From Porticoccus sp041592135 (GTDB lineage: Bacteria > Pseudomonadota > Gammaproteobacteria > Pseudomonadales > Porticoccaceae), in the NCBI GenBank assembly GCA_041592135.1, contig JBFHQR010000014.1: DNA of 32,368 nucleotides. One strand, given 5' to 3'. A program made the position numbers and the translations under genes. Under the pieces are notes generated by a model. It was not told the DNA's origin. It made no database searches and saw only the letters and a program-made list of their open reading frames with translations. Below are positions 15,160 through 22,764 of this stretch, piece after piece; the stretch's first letter is position 1, and the number at the start of each line of letters is the position of its first letter.

Positions 15160-17328
15160 ATGGATGTAACGGCTATTCTCGACCCCCTCAACCCCGCGCA
15201 GCGCGATGCGGTTTCCAGCAACGCCCGCCACCTGCTGGTGCTGGCCGGGGCCGGCAGCGGCAAAACCCGGGTATTGGTGCACCGTATCGCCTGGTTGATC
15301 CAAGTGGAGCGGCTCTCCCCCTACAGTCTGATGGCGGTGACCTTTACCAATAAGGCCGCCCGTGAGATGCGCGGGCGCATCGAAGAGCTGCTGGAATTTT
15401 CCGCCCAGGGCATGTGGGTGGGGACATTTCACGGCCTGGCCCACCGGCTGTTGAAAATGCACTGGCAGCAGGCGGGTCTGCCGGAAAATTTCCAGATTCT
15501 CGATGCCGACGATCAGCTGCGGCTGGTGAAGCGGGTCTATCAGGGCCTCGGCATCGACGACAGCCGTTGGCCCTACCGCCAGGCCCAGGGCTTTATCAAT
15601 GCCCAAAAGGATGAAGGCTTGCGGGCCAAACACCTGCAGCCCGCCCAGGATCCCTATCAGCGCGCCATGCAGCAGATCTACGCCGCCTACGAAGAGGCCT
15701 GCGAGCGCGGTGGAATGGTGGATTTCGGTGAGTTGTTGCTGCGCGCCCACGAACTCTGGCTGCACCAGCCGGAGTTGCTGCAACATTACCAACAGCGTTT
15801 CCGCCATGTGCTGGTGGACGAATTCCAGGATACCAACGCCATCCAGTACGCCTGGTTGCGGGTGTTGGCGGGGGATCAGTTGCCGGTTACCGCGGTGGGG
15901 GACGACGATCAGTCCATCTACGGCTGGCGCGGCGCCAAGGTGGAAAACATCCTCAATTTTTCCCGGGACTATCCGGACACGCAAACCGTGCGCCTGGAGC
16001 AGAATTACCGCTCCAGTAAAAACATCCTCGAGGCCGCCAATGCGGTGATCGCGCGCAATGTCGACCGGCTCGGCAAAAACCTCTGGACCGAAGGGGCCGA
16101 GGGCGAGCCGATTTCCCTTTATTCCGCGTTTAACGAACACGACGAAGCGCGCTTTATTGCCGAGCGGTTGAAGGACTGGTCCGCCCAGGGCAATTTGCGC
16201 GAAGAAGCGGCGGTGCTGTACCGCTCCAACGCCCAGTCGCGGGTGCTTGAAGAAGCGCTGCTGCGCAGCGGTATTCCCTACCGCATTTACGGCGGTCAAA
16301 AATTCTACGAGCGCCAGGAAATCCGCAACGCCCTCGCCTACCTGCGCCTGCTGGTGAGTCGCAACGACGATGCCGCCTTTGAGCGGGTGGTCAACACGCC
16401 GACCCGTGGCATCGGCGATAAAACCGTGCAGGGACTGCGGGAGCTGGCCCGGGATGAGGGCATGTCGCTGTGGCGGGCCTCGCAAAAAGCCCTCGATAGC
16501 GGGTTGTTCAATGGCCGGGCCTGCAATGCCATAGCGAGCTTTCTGGAATTGATAGAACAGCTCGATCAGCAGAGCGGGGAGCTGCCCCTGCATGAACTGG
16601 CCGACCACGTCATGGAAGCCAGCGGCCTGATCGATTTCCACCGCCGGGAGAAAGGTGAGCGCGGTGAATCGCGGGTGGAAAACCTCCAGGAACTGGTGAC
16701 GGCCTGCCGCGCCTATGAGCCCGAGGACAAATCCCTGCCGCCCCTGCCCCAGTTCCTCGACCAGGCCGCCCTCGATGCCGGTGACCGCCAGGCCGATGCC
16801 GGAGCGGATGCCGTGCAGTTGATGACCCTGCACTCCGCCAAGGGCCTGGAATTTCCCCTGGTGATTCTGGCGGGCATGGAAGAGAACCTGTTTCCCCACC
16901 GCATGTCGGCGGAGGAACCGGGGCGACTGGAGGAAGAGCGGCGGCTGGCCTATGTGGGCATCACCCGCGCCATGCAGAAACTGTACCTGACCTTTGCCGA
17001 ATCCCGGCAGCAGTACGGTTCGGAGAACTACAATTCGGTGTCCCGGTTCGTGCGGGATATCCCCGCCGCACTGGTTGAAGAGGTGCGGCTGCGAACCCAG
17101 ATCCACCGCCCCACCAGCTATGCCCAAAAACCGGGGGTTCGTTTCAGCGATGCCGGGGATGATACCGGGCTCTCCCTGGGGCAGCGGGTGTCACACCACA
17201 TCTTTGGCGAGGGGGTGGTGTTAAACTTTGAAGGCAACGGCGCCCACGCCAGGGTACAGGTGAATTTCGACCGCGAGGGCAGCAAGTGGCTGGTGCTCTC
17301 CTACGCCAAACTGACGCCGCTTTGTTGA
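15160..17328 (+). CDS. uvrD: DNA helicase II (UvrD)
   Basis: A 722-residue superfamily 1 3'-5' helicase that removes incised oligonucleotides in nucleotide excision repair and unwinds nicked DNA in mismatch repair. The start at ATG 15160 (MDVTAILDPLNPAQRDAV) mirrors known UvrD proteins; the frame is open 60 nt further upstream but without support. Motifs in order: Q-motif region PAQRDAV, Walker A AGAGSGKT (29-36), TFTNKAAREM, GTFHGLAHRLL, Walker B VDEFQDTN, DDDQSIYGWRGA, LEQNYRS, LMTLHSAKGLEFPLV and YVGITRAMQKLYLTFAESR. A Tudor-like C-terminal segment follows (VSHHIFGEGVVLNFEG). No LexA box (CTG-N10-CAG) is seen upstream. It is followed by the TRAP binding-protein gene after 18 nt. Confidence 0.96.
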   Translation: MDVTAILDPLNPAQRDAVSSNARHLLVLAGAGSGKTRVLVHRIAWLIQVERLSPYSLMAVTFTNKAAREMRGRIEELLEFSAQGMWVGTFHGLAHRLLKMHWQQAGLPENFQILDADDQLRLVKRVYQGLGIDDSRWPYRQAQGFINAQKDEGLRAKHLQPAQDPYQRAMQQIYAAYEEACERGGMVDFGELLLRAHELWLHQPELLQHYQQRFRHVLVDEFQDTNAIQYAWLRVLAGDQLPVTAVGDDDQSIYGWRGAKVENILNFSRDYPDTQTVRLEQNYRSSKNILEAANAVIARNVDRLGKNLWTEGAEGEPISLYSAFNEHDEARFIAERLKDWSAQGNLREEAAVLYRSNAQSRVLEEALLRSGIPYRIYGGQKFYERQEIRNALAYLRLLVSRNDDAAFERVVNTPTRGIGDKTVQGLRELARDEGMSLWRASQKALDSGLFNGRACNAIASFLELIEQLDQQSGELPLHELADHVMEASGLIDFHRREKGERGESRVENLQELVTACRAYEPEDKSLPPLPQFLDQAALDAGDRQADAGADAVQLMTLHSAKGLEFPLVILAGMEENLFPHRMSAEEPGRLEEERRLAYVGITRAMQKLYLTFAESRQQYGSENYNSVSRFVRDIPAALVEEVRLRTQIHRPTSYAQKPGVRFSDAGDDTGLSLGQRVSHHIFGEGVVLNFEGNGAHARVQVNFDREGSKWLVLSYAKLTPLC

Positions 17329-17346
17329 AGACTTGAGGGAAAAGTA

Positions 17347-18447
17347 ATGAAAACGAAAATAGCCATAATGGCGCTGGTCACCTTGCTGTTGGCGGGCTGC
17401 GGTGGCGCTGAGCAGGCAGCCTCCGATGGCACCGGGCAGGCGGCGCCGTCGCAAGTCTACAAGTGGAAGATGGTGACCACCTGGCCGAAAAATTTCCCCG
17501 GCCTCGGCATGGCGGCAGAAAACTTTGCCGTCATGGTGGACAGGATGAGTGCCGGCCGCCTGCAGGTGAAAGTCTACGGTGCCGGCCAGTTGGTGCCGGC
17601 CATGGAGGTATTTGATGCCGTTTCCCAGGGCACTGCCGAAATGGGCCACGGTGCCGCCTACTACTGGAAGGGCAAAACCCCCACCTCGGCGCTGTTTACC
17701 AGCATTCCCTTCGGCCTCAACGCCCAGGAGATGAATGGCTGGCTGCACTATGGCGGCGGCATGGAGCTGTGGCGCGAGCTCTACGCGCCGTTCAATCTGG
17801 TGCCGCTGGCGGCGGGCAACACCGGCGTGCAGATGGCCGGCTGGTTCAACCGGGAAATCAATTCCCTGGCGGATTTGAAGGGCCTGAAAATGCGCATTCC
17901 GGGGCTCGGTGGCGAGGTGATGAGCCGGGTCGGCGTGGAAGCGGTCAATATCCCCGGCGGTGAGTTGTACACCTCCATGCAGACCGGTGTGATCGATGCC
18001 ACGGAATGGGTTGGTCCCTACAACGACCTGGCGTTCGGCTTTCACCAGGTGGCCAAATATTACTACTATCCCGGCTGGCACGAGCCCGGCCCCACCCTGG
18101 AGCTGATCGTCAACCAGCAGGCCTATGCATCCCTGCCCCCGGACTTGCAGGCCATCGTGGAAGCCGCGGCGCGGGCCGTCAATCAGGACATGCTGGATGA
18201 TTACACGGCCCGCAACAATGCGGCCCTCAATGAGCTGGTCAACAGCCACGGCGTGGAGCTGCGCCAGCTGCCGGACGATGTGCTGGCGGAATTGCACCGC
18301 GTCACCGAGCAGGTACTCGAGGAGCTGAGCGCCGCCGACCCCATGTTCAAGAAAGTCTATGGGTCACAGAAGGCCTTCCAGGAGCAGGCTGTGGAATACG
18401 GCAAAATTTCTGAAGAGGCCTACTACCGGGCCCGCGAATTGAAGTAA
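17347..18447 (+). CDS. TRAP transporter solute-binding lipoprotein (DctP family), orphan
   Basis: A 366-residue periplasmic binding protein of the DctP/TakP group, which delivers organic acids (keto acids, dicarboxylates or similar) to a TRAP-type secondary transporter. It starts with a lipoprotein signal (LLLAGC, Cys18) and a short Gly/Ala linker. The mature domain begins YKWKMVTTWPKNFPGLG. The carboxylate-binding Arg region reads LKGLKMRIPGLGGEVM, and the segment GELYTSMQTGVIDATEWVGP is the hallmark of the TakP-like subgroup. No DctQ or DctM membrane gene is adjacent, so it either serves a transporter encoded elsewhere or has another role. GAGGGA lies about 8 nt before the ATG. It lies 18 nt behind uvrD and converges on the AspA-like gene 19 nt away. 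Confidence 0.9.
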   Translation: MKTKIAIMALVTLLLAGCGGAEQAASDGTGQAAPSQVYKWKMVTTWPKNFPGLGMAAENFAVMVDRMSAGRLQVKVYGAGQLVPAMEVFDAVSQGTAEMGHGAAYYWKGKTPTSALFTSIPFGLNAQEMNGWLHYGGGMELWRELYAPFNLVPLAAGNTGVQMAGWFNREINSLADLKGLKMRIPGLGGEVMSRVGVEAVNIPGGELYTSMQTGVIDATEWVGPYNDLAFGFHQVAKYYYYPGWHEPGPTLELIVNQQAYASLPPDLQAIVEAAARAVNQDMLDDYTARNNAALNELVNSHGVELRQLPDDVLAELHRVTEQVLEELSAADPMFKKVYGSQKAFQEQAVEYGKISEEAYYRARELK

Positions 18448-18466
18448 TCCTCCCCCGGAACGGCAC

Positions 18467-19516
18467 TCAGAGGGGTTCCTTGAAGTTCTCCTGTTCCGGT
18501 TCACTTTGGAAGTGTTCCTGAAAGGCCTCGACACTGTCCGAGGCCTTGCGCAGGGTGCTGAACTCGGCGATGTGGAACAAGGCCTCGCCCTCATTCACCA
18601 GCGGAATTTGTGAGGCGGCGATGACAATGCCGTCACTGCGGGATTTAAGGGGTTTTTCCGGCCCGCCGAAGGGAGAGGCCAGGTTGGCCAGCAACTGGCC
18701 TTCCTTGACCCGTTGGCCCAATTTGATCTTGGTGATGACGATACCGTCCCGCTCGGCGCGCAGCCAGTAACTGCGCCGGGCCTTGACGGGCACCAGCTTG
18801 CGCGGGGTGTTGTCAGACTTGGCCGCAGCGAGCATGCCGAGATGGCGCATCACCGCGAGAATGCCCCGCAACCCCGCACGGATCGAGGGTTCGTCAAATC
18901 GCAGTGCCTCCCCGGCCTCGTAGAGAATCGCCGGTATGTGCAATTCGCTGGCCGCGGCGCGCAATGAGCCATCGCGCACCTTGGCATCCATGATTACCGG
19001 TGCGCCAAAGGCTTCGGCCATCCCCAGGGCCACCGGGTCGTCCAGATCGCCGCGCACCTGAGGCAGGTTTTTGCGATGGATGGCCCCGGTGTGGAGGTCG
19101 ATCACATGGGTACACTGATTAAGCAGTTCGCTGTGTATGAGGTGTGCCAGGCGGTTGCCCAGCGGGCCGCGGGGTGAGCCGGGAAAACAGCGGTTGAGGT
19201 CGCGCCGGTCGGGCAGGTAGCGGGATTGCTGCAGAAACCCGAACATGTTCACGATGGGCACAATCAGTAAGGTGCCCTTGAGGCGCCGCAGCAGGCGTTT
19301 GCCGACGATGCGGCGGCAAATCTCGATGCCATTGATTTCATCGCCATGGATGGCGGCGCACACCAGCAACACCGGCCCCGGGCGGCGGCTGTGAATGATC
19401 TCGACGGGCAGATCGACCGGGGTATCGGTATAAAGCCGGGCGGCGGGAATGGAGATGAGCCGGGTTTCCCCCGGATTGACCAATGTGCCGGCCAGCTTGA
19501 AGGGTTCCCTGCTCAT
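18467..19516 (-). CDS. AstE/AspA-like zinc metallohydrolase (M14 family) with C-terminal lipoyl-like domain
   Basis: A 349-residue protein of the succinylglutamate desuccinylase/aspartoacylase family, zinc enzymes that cleave amide bonds of acidic amino acids. Zinc and catalytic residues are visible: H57 and E60 in AAIHGDEINGIE, R109 in RRDLNRCFPG, H142 in VIDLHTG and E200 in ILYEAGEAL. After about residue 265 there is a beta-rich, biotinyl-lipoyl-like tail (GIVITKIKLGQRVKEGQLLA). I start at ATG 19516 (MSREPF), 4 nt after the rimK stop and with AGAGGAT upstream; the frame continues further into rimK without support. Position directly behind rimB-rimK suggests action on glutamate-bearing products, possibly trimming the tails RimK adds. 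That is an inference; the substrate is unknown, and it should not be called astE since no arginine-succinyltransferase genes are present. Confidence 0.87.
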   Translation of the reverse strand: MSREPFKLAGTLVNPGETRLISIPAARLYTDTPVDLPVEIIHSRRPGPVLLVCAAIHGDEINGIEICRRIVGKRLLRRLKGTLLIVPIVNMFGFLQQSRYLPDRRDLNRCFPGSPRGPLGNRLAHLIHSELLNQCTHVIDLHTGAIHRKNLPQVRGDLDDPVALGMAEAFGAPVIMDAKVRDGSLRAAASELHIPAILYEAGEALRFDEPSIRAGLRGILAVMRHLGMLAAAKSDNTPRKLVPVKARRSYWLRAERDGIVITKIKLGQRVKEGQLLANLASPFGGPEKPLKSRSDGIVIAASQIPLVNEGEALFHIAEFSTLRKASDSVEAFQEHFQSEPEQENFKEPL

Positions 19517-19520
19517 ATTG

Positions 19521-20426
19521 TCATCCTCTGCCGCGGGTTTGGGTTCGGGACTGGCGGGCATTTTTCTCCATGAAACCGATGATGGCGCCCGCCACATCCT
19601 TGCCGGTGGCGGCTTCGATGCCCTCAAGTCCCGGCGAGGAGTTTACCTCCATCACCAGCGGGCCGTGGTTGGAGCGGAGAATATCCACGCCGGCCACGTT
19701 GAGGCCCATGGTTTTTGCCGCCCGGATGGCGGTGGCACGTTCGACCGGCGATAGCCGCACCAGCGATGCGGTGCCGCCGCGGTGCAGGTTGGAACGGAAT
19801 TCCCCGGGAGCTGCCTGCCGTTGCATGGCGGCGACCACCTTGTCACCGATCACGAAACAGCGGATGTCCGCACCGCCGGATTCACCAATGTATTCCTGCA
19901 CCATAATGTCGGCTTTGAGGCCCATAAAGGCCTCGATCACACTTTCCGCCGCCTTGCGGGTTTCCGCCAGTACCACGCCGATACCCTGGGTGCCTTCCAG
20001 CAGTTTCACCACCAGTGGTGGTCCCCCCACCATGTCGATCAGGTCGGGAATATCGCTGGGCTTGTTGGCGTAACCGGTCACGGGCAGGCCGATGCCTTTG
20101 CGGGACAGCAACTGCAGGGAGCGCAGTTTGTCCCGGGAGCGGGTGATCGCCACGGACTCGTTGAGGGGGTAGACGCCCATCATCTCGAACTGGCGCAGCA
20201 CCGCCGTGCCATAGGTTGTTACCGATGCCCCGATGCGCGGGATCACCACATCAAACGCGGGCAGCTCTTCCCCCTTAACGTGGATATTGGGATGCTGAAT
20301 GTTGATGTTCATGTAGCACTTCAGCACATCGATGATTTTCACCTCGTGGCCTCTTTCCAGGGCGGCTTCCTTTAGTCGCCCGGTGGAATAGAGGTTGGGA
20401 TTGCGCGACAGGATGGCAATTCTCAT
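19521..20426 (-). CDS. rimK: Alpha-L-glutamate ligase RimK (ribosomal protein S6 modification)
   Basis: A 301-residue ATP-grasp ligase of normal length. RimK adds glutamate residues to the C-terminus of ribosomal protein S6 and can make poly-alpha-glutamate, altering translation. It shows the N-terminal MRIAILSRNPNLYSTGRL signature, then VVIPRIGASVTTYG, the ATP-grasp core VVKLLEGTQGIGVVLAET, VQEYIGESGGADIRCFVIG, RSNLHRGGTA and metal/ATP residues in VMEVNSSPGLEGIE. The start overlaps the rimB stop by 4 nt (ATGA). The order rimB-rimK recalls the rim operon of Pseudomonas, where the RimA phosphodiesterase links it to c-di-GMP; no rimA is at this locus. Confidence 0.96.
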   Translation of the reverse strand: MRIAILSRNPNLYSTGRLKEAALERGHEVKIIDVLKCYMNINIQHPNIHVKGEELPAFDVVIPRIGASVTTYGTAVLRQFEMMGVYPLNESVAITRSRDKLRSLQLLSRKGIGLPVTGYANKPSDIPDLIDMVGGPPLVVKLLEGTQGIGVVLAETRKAAESVIEAFMGLKADIMVQEYIGESGGADIRCFVIGDKVVAAMQRQAAPGEFRSNLHRGGTASLVRLSPVERATAIRAAKTMGLNVAGVDILRSNHGPLVMEVNSSPGLEGIEAATGKDVAGAIIGFMEKNARQSRTQTRGRG

Positions 20427-20848
20427 TTAATGGTTCCGCGTAAATAGGATCGGCTGGGGTCGACGGTAAAACGGCCCGCGAGGGCCGCCCGGCCCAGCAG
20501 CATCCGAAATTTCATGGTATCCCTATTGGTCAGGGTCATCTCGATGGGCCAGGATTCCTCGCCGAGCACTGCGGTGGTTTGAATCACAATACGCTGCTCC
20601 CGGTGGCCGCCGGAATCGGTGACGAGTCGTTCATCAACAATGGGCGCCGCGCAGCAGAGACTCTGTGTGGTTTTTTGCAGGGGGTGGACCCAGATTCGCA
20701 CCCAGGGTGCCCCCTGCTCCGTGAAGTGTTCGAGGCGGTGGGCATGCAGGCAGGAGGTGCGGGCGCCAGTATCCACCTTGGCCTTGATTCGGGCAATACC
20801 CAGGTCGGGCAACGCCAGCCATTCTCGCCAGCCAATCAACAACGGCAT
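20423..20848 (-). CDS. rimB: RimB-like retropepsin-type protease (ATP-dependent zinc protease family)
   Basis: A 141-residue protein of the family annotated as ATP-dependent zinc protease or RimB, which has a retropepsin-like fold. It carries the aspartic-protease-like D26-T27-G28-A29 motif in KVDTGARTS and a second conserved segment MLLGRAALAGRFTVDP. No signal peptide, so cytoplasmic. In Pseudomonas fluorescens RimB acts with RimK and affects S6 glutamylation; here its stop overlaps the rimK start by 4 nt, so the two proteins are coupled. The protein is compact and complete. What it cleaves is not established from the sequence. Confidence 0.85.
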   Translation of the reverse strand: MPLLIGWREWLALPDLGIARIKAKVDTGARTSCLHAHRLEHFTEQGAPWVRIWVHPLQKTTQSLCCAAPIVDERLVTDSGGHREQRIVIQTTAVLGEESWPIEMTLTNRDTMKFRMLLGRAALAGRFTVDPSRSYLRGTIK

Positions 20849-20884
20849 TGAATTTCCTCGATTGGGTCCGGGCGTTGACAGGCG

Positions 20885-21199
20885 TCAGTCCCGGGACAGT
20901 TTTTTTAGAAAAACGGATATCTCCCGCTCGGTCTGCTTGTCACCGGCCTGAACGGCCTTTTCCAGGCCGGTAGTGAAAATCTGGCGGGCCAGGGCGGGTT
21001 GGCCCCGCTTCACCAGGGCGCGACCGAGTAATTTGTAGGCGGCAGAGTAGCCCGGATCGAAAACCAGGCATTGTTGCAGGTGTGGAATGGCCCGGTCATA
21101 ACGCTGTTCATTAAAATAGGCGCTCCCCAGTCCGAAGCGCAACATGGCGGAGTCCTTGCCCTGGCTGAGCATGTTTTCAAGGTTGTCGATCAGGCTCAT
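20885..21199 (-). CDS. Small tetratricopeptide-repeat protein
   Basis: A 104-residue protein made almost entirely of TPR-like helices. Repeats are visible at about 19-52 (LRFGLGSAYFNEQRYDRAIP) and 53-88 (AAYKLLGRALVKRGQPALAR), with a capping helix behind. There is no signal peptide or membrane segment, so it is probably a cytoplasmic protein-binding adaptor. I start at ATG 21199 (MSLIDNLENML); the frame continues upstream to 21247, but those 16 residues look untypical. No clear ribosome site is seen for either. It lies between trkH and rimB on the same strand, 36 nt before rimB and about 100 nt after trkH. Its partner is unknown. Confidence 0.75.
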   Translation of the reverse strand: MSLIDNLENMLSQGKDSAMLRFGLGSAYFNEQRYDRAIPHLQQCLVFDPGYSAAYKLLGRALVKRGQPALARQIFTTGLEKAVQAGDKQTEREISVFLKKLSRD

Positions 21200-21299
21200 A
21201 GCGGTCAGAAACCCATGGCGCTCGGGGAGTTGGCATAAGCATAGCAATGATGGGCAGCGGAATCGCCAGGGTCCCGTGTCGGCGGTCCACAGGGCGTCC

Positions 21300-22748
21300 T
21301 CAGCGGCGCCAGAACATGGGGGTAAACAGCACCAGTACGGTGAAAATCTCCAGGCGGCCGATAATCATGGCCGCAGACAGCAGCCACTTGGCCACATTGT
21401 TGATTTCGCCATAATGCGCTGCTGCCTCACCGAGGCCGGGCCCCAGATTGTTCAGGGCCGCCGCCGTGCAGGACCAGGCGGTCAGGTAATCGAGGCCAGT
21501 CAGTTGTAGCAGTAACACCAGGAAGTAGAAGATGGCCAGGTAAACCCCAAAAAAGGCCCACACACTGTCGGCTACCCGCTCGGGTACCGTGCGGTTGCGC
21601 AGTTTGATCGGGAACACCGCGCTGGGGTGAATCAGGCGGTAGATTTCCCGCAGGGATTGCTTGGCGAGAATCAGCATGCGACCGACTTTGATACCGCCGC
21701 CAGTGGAGCCGGCGCAGGCACCGAAAAATGACAACACCATCAGAAATACCGGCAAAAAGGTCGGCCAGTCACTGAAGTTGGCGGTGGCAAAACCGGTGCT
21801 GGTCATGATGGAGACCAGCTGGAAAATGCCGTGCAGCAGGCTGTCGGTCAGGGTCAGGGTGCCACTCAGGTAGAGGTAGCCGCAACAAATGATACTGGCG
21901 CCGAAAATCATGTTCAGGTACATCTTCGATTCGGAATTGTGCCAGTAGTGGATCACACTGCCCTTGATCCAGGTGTAGTAATGGAGGCCAAAGCTGATGC
22001 CGGAAATGGTCATGAAAAAAATCGCCAGGATCATGATGGTTGGACTGTTGAAGTAACCGATGCTGGCGTCGTAGTTGGCAAAGCCCCCGGTAGCGATAGT
22101 GGAGAAGGCATGGGTGATCGCATCAAATACGTTCATGCCCGCCAGCCAGTAACAGAGAGAGCAGGCAGCAGTGAGGGACAGGTAAATGGTAAACAGCGCC
22201 TTGGCGGTCTGGGTAATGCGCGGCGTCATCTTGTTGTCTTTCACCGGCCCTGGGGTTTCCGCCTTATAGAGCTGCATACCGCCGACGCCGAGCATCGGCA
22301 TGATGGCGATGGCGATGACCACGATACCGATGCCGCCCAGCCAGTGCAGTTGCTGGCGGTAGTAAAGAATGGATTTGGGCAGATTGTCTAAACCGGAGAT
22401 CACCGTTGCCCCGGTGGTGGTGAGTCCAGAGATGGACTCGAATACCGCGTCGGTAACGTGCAGGTGAATGGCATCCACCAGCACAAAGGGCAAGGCACCC
22501 ACCAAGCTCAGCACCGTCCAGAACAGGGTGGTGATCAGGAAGCCGTCTCGGGTGCGCAAATCGCCTTTCACCCGGCTGTAGGGCAACCACATCAACATGC
22601 CGAGGGAAAAGGTCATGGCAAAGGACAGGAAGAAAGCCTCGTGGGTCTGTTCCCCATACAGGCTGGCAATGAACATGGGCGTCAGCAGCGTCAGGCTGAA
22701 GCTCATTAGCATCAGCCCGAGAATTTTTGAAATGATCCGAAATTGCAT
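21300..22748 (-). CDS. trkH: Trk potassium uptake system membrane subunit
   Basis: A 482-residue polytopic inner-membrane protein, same size as known TrkH, forming the ion-conducting subunit of the Trk K+ uptake system. The four pore loops with their selectivity Gly are visible: SGLTTTGATV, STIATGGFANYD, SIMTSTGFATANF and ALNNLGPGLGE, with connecting helices; the hinge region FFGACAGSTGGGIKVGR precedes the fourth unit. The start at 22748 (MQFRIISKILGLMLM) lies 16 nt after the trkA stop. An upstream extension in frame overlaps trkA and is rejected. It works with cytoplasmic TrkA from the same operon. Confidence 0.95.
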   Translation of the reverse strand: MQFRIISKILGLMLMSFSLTLLTPMFIASLYGEQTHEAFFLSFAMTFSLGMLMWLPYSRVKGDLRTRDGFLITTLFWTVLSLVGALPFVLVDAIHLHVTDAVFESISGLTTTGATVISGLDNLPKSILYYRQQLHWLGGIGIVVIAIAIMPMLGVGGMQLYKAETPGPVKDNKMTPRITQTAKALFTIYLSLTAACSLCYWLAGMNVFDAITHAFSTIATGGFANYDASIGYFNSPTIMILAIFFMTISGISFGLHYYTWIKGSVIHYWHNSESKMYLNMIFGASIICCGYLYLSGTLTLTDSLLHGIFQLVSIMTSTGFATANFSDWPTFLPVFLMVLSFFGACAGSTGGGIKVGRMLILAKQSLREIYRLIHPSAVFPIKLRNRTVPERVADSVWAFFGVYLAIFYFLVLLLQLTGLDYLTAWSCTAAALNNLGPGLGEAAAHYGEINNVAKWLLSAAMIIGRLEIFTVLVLFTPMFWRR

Positions 22749-22764
22749 GCTGTGACAGTGGCCG

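Noticed and set aside
15076..17127. Long open frame on the minus strand opposite uvrD (about 680 codons)
   Set aside because: It mirrors the GC-biased codons of uvrD, its translation is rich in His, Gln and Gly without domain character, and uvrD has all its motifs. Same reasoning for long frames opposite glmS (2811-4115) and opposite the LysM gene (27060-28268).
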